Shown in pieces: positions 58,278 through 59,239 of a stretch of 59,239 bases of DNA (position 1 is the first letter of the stretch; each line of letters opens with the position of its first letter). This DNA comes from Clostridiales bacterium (GTDB lineage Bacteria; Bacillota; Clostridia; Christensenellales; Pumilibacteraceae). The stretch lies in assembly GCA_022511445.1 (NCBI GenBank), contig JAFLVE010000109.1:1-59239 (forward strand), written 5' to 3'. The position numbers were made by a program, and so were the translations under genes. The notes below the pieces were generated by a model that was given only the letters and a program-made list of their open reading frames with translations, had not been told where the DNA came from and searched no databases.

Positions 58278-58897
58278 TGGAACTTTCCGATAAAACTCTC
58301 GAATCGTATTTGGAAATACTCGCATCGGATGCTCCCGCGCCCGGCGGTGGGAGCGCCTCCGCGTTTTGCGGCGCTCAGGGCGCGGCGCTTGTCGAAATGG
58401 TTGCAAGGCTCACTCTTGGGAGAGCGAAGTACGCCGAGTACGCCGAGCTTTGCGAAAGCGTTATAACTAAGGCGGCGGAGCTAAATAAGGCGCTCATTAT
58501 TCAGGTGGATGCCGATGCGGACGCGTACGAGGCGGTAAGGCGGGCGGTCAGACTGTCTAAGTCACTTCCGCAAGCCGAGCAGGACGTTGACTTAATAGCG
58601 GCTGCGGTCGAGTTTGCAACGGAAACTCCGTATAAAACCATGGAGCTATGTTTGGAGGCGCTTAACTTAGCCAAGTCCTTGCTTAATAAATCGAACAAAA
58701 ATGCGGCAAGCGACCTCGGCGTTGCGGCGCTCAACCTTGTAACCGGAGTGTACGGTGCTTACCTAAACGTTAAAATCAACATTTTCGGGCGTGAGGACGA
58801 GAGGGCTGAGTTATACCGAACAGGCTGCGACAAGATAATAGCTGAGGCAAAGACGATTGCGAAGGAAATTTTTAATGCCGTCGACTCCGCTCTGTAA
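58277..58897 (+). CDS. fchA: Formimidoyltetrahydrofolate cyclodeaminase
   Basis: This 206-residue helical protein of the FTCD_C family converts 5-formimino-THF to 5,10-methenyl-THF and ammonia. The signature 'APAPGGGSASAFCGAQGAALVEMVA' is near the N-terminus. With FtcD it makes histidine breakdown feed one-carbon units into folate, instead of releasing formamide as HutG does. Last gene of the operon; no clear terminator follows. Confidence 0.92.
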   Translation: MELSDKTLESYLEILASDAPAPGGGSASAFCGAQGAALVEMVARLTLGRAKYAEYAELCESVITKAAELNKALIIQVDADADAYEAVRRAVRLSKSLPQAEQDVDLIAAAVEFATETPYKTMELCLEALNLAKSLLNKSNKNAASDLGVAALNLVTGVYGAYLNVKINIFGREDERAELYRTGCDKIIAEAKTIAKEIFNAVDSAL

Positions 58898-58926
58898 AGG
58901 AAATATGTCGTAAAATAGCGCAAAAA

Positions 58927-58969
58927 TTATCACAAAAAACTTGCGAACACAACAATATTGTGATAAAAT
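58927..58969 (+). promoter_or_regulatory. Promoter framed by an inverted repeat, ahead of the last gene
   Basis: TTGCGA (58941-58946), 17-bp spacer, TAAAAT (58964-58969). TTATCACAA (58927-58935) and TTGTGATAA (58958-58966) are perfect 9-bp inverted repeats enclosing the -35 and touching the -10. A smaller palindrome ACAATATTGT lies at 58953-58962. This looks like a repressor operator. Confidence 0.55.
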
Positions 58970-59032
58970 ACTTTGGGTTTAAAATAATTCCCGTTTACTT
59001 ATTTAACAAAATCAAACAAAGAAGGCGTGATA

Positions 59033-59239
59033 ATGAAACTTGTTAAAAGTAAAATAGGATTCTTTATTACCGTAGCTATAATAGCGCTTGTGTTTTTAAT
59101 TATCGGGGTTTTTGTCGTTTACCCGTCCCATAACGCGTATGCGGCGGAGGTTCAATACGGCAGTGGCGAATCGGGCGACGTGTATCTTATATCTTCCGCG
59201 GTGGAATTAAAAAAGCTTTCGGAAACGTCCGACGATTGG
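59033..59239 (+). CDS. Secreted surface protein, N-terminal part (cut by window end)
   Basis: Sixty-nine codons are visible, starting at the ATG at 59033. A basic start and a long hydrophobic segment ('FFITVAIIALVFLIIGVFVVY') are followed by 'NAYAAE', a likely signal-peptidase site. The mature start contains 'VYLISSAVELKKLSE', the phrase that opens many GLUG-type or InlB-repeat surface proteins of gut bacteria. The gene runs off the window, so domain content is unknown. Confidence 0.75.
   Translation, partial: MKLVKSKIGFFITVAIIALVFLIIGVFVVYPSHNAYAAEVQYGSGESGDVYLISSAVELKKLSETSDDW

Noticed and set aside
1-59239. CRISPR arrays, tRNA or rRNA genes, insertion-sequence transposases
   Set aside because: I saw no regularly spaced repeats, no T-arm-like tRNA signatures, no rRNA sequence and no transposase or integrase motifs. 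I had no search tool, so short or degenerate cases could be missed.

Overview
The window looks like chromosome of an endospore-forming Gram-positive of the Clostridia type, probably uncultured or gut-associated. The evidence is conserved Firmicutes gene order (rplU-prp-rpmA; yqfC-yqfD-phoH-pgpH-ybeY/era-yqzL-recO), an L27 with a Prp-cleavable N-terminus, an EndoAI/MazF pair, sporulation genes behind sequences that fit sigma-E and sigma-G promoters, and consensus sigma-A promoters with TTGACA or TTGATT -35 boxes. No rRNA, tRNA or CRISPR was recognised. Both window edges cut surface-protein genes.

Layout. 1-7.5 kb: the 3' part of a giant surface protein ending in eight InlB-type repeats. 7.5-19.1 kb: a phosphoribosyltransferase, a two-gene spore-coat-like operon, recX, an S58 peptidase, the NAD(P)H-hydrate repair enzyme, mazEF, a possible SecB-like protein, a PfkB kinase, a two-J-domain/Sel1 protein, and a REC-HD-GYP-PAS-GGDEF regulator with an HPt partner. 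19.3-26.7 kb: uvrB-uvrA with a coupled leucine-rich-repeat gene, then yetF/DUF421 and DUF4363. 26.8-30.8 kb: holA, an unknown membrane protein, and a lipoprotein with an M28 peptidase fold that has lost its metal ligands. 31.1-36.6 kb: cdaA with a cdaR reduced to one membrane helix, DUF1015, aspartokinase, the L21-Prp-L27 operon and an OGG1-type glycosylase. 36.7-43.0 kb: the sporulation/RNA-maturation cluster, including a YbeY-Era fusion and a PgpH without its extracellular sensor domain. 43.1-45.8 kb: ppdK. 45.8-52.4 kb: an accessory island. 52.5-58.9 kb: a complete histidine-to-glutamate operon using folate for the formimino group.

The accessory island starts at the 3' end of ppdK. The last codons of ppdK and its terminator are repeated about 790 bp downstream, a third copy of the terminator follows the next gene, and decayed small genes lie between the first two copies. 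The island then carries a lipoprotein, a membrane-anchored DUF1963 protein, a UvrA paralogue lacking the UvrB-binding domain, and a self-contained DUF6442/XRE regulator pair with an operator over its promoter.

The most unusual core features are the YbeY-Era fusion, the parallel loss of extracellular domains from both the c-di-AMP synthase partner (CdaR) and the c-di-AMP phosphodiesterase (PgpH), two genes (recX, holA) with identical promoter geometry predicting leaderless mRNAs, and a hairpin that would hide the yqzL ribosome-binding site.
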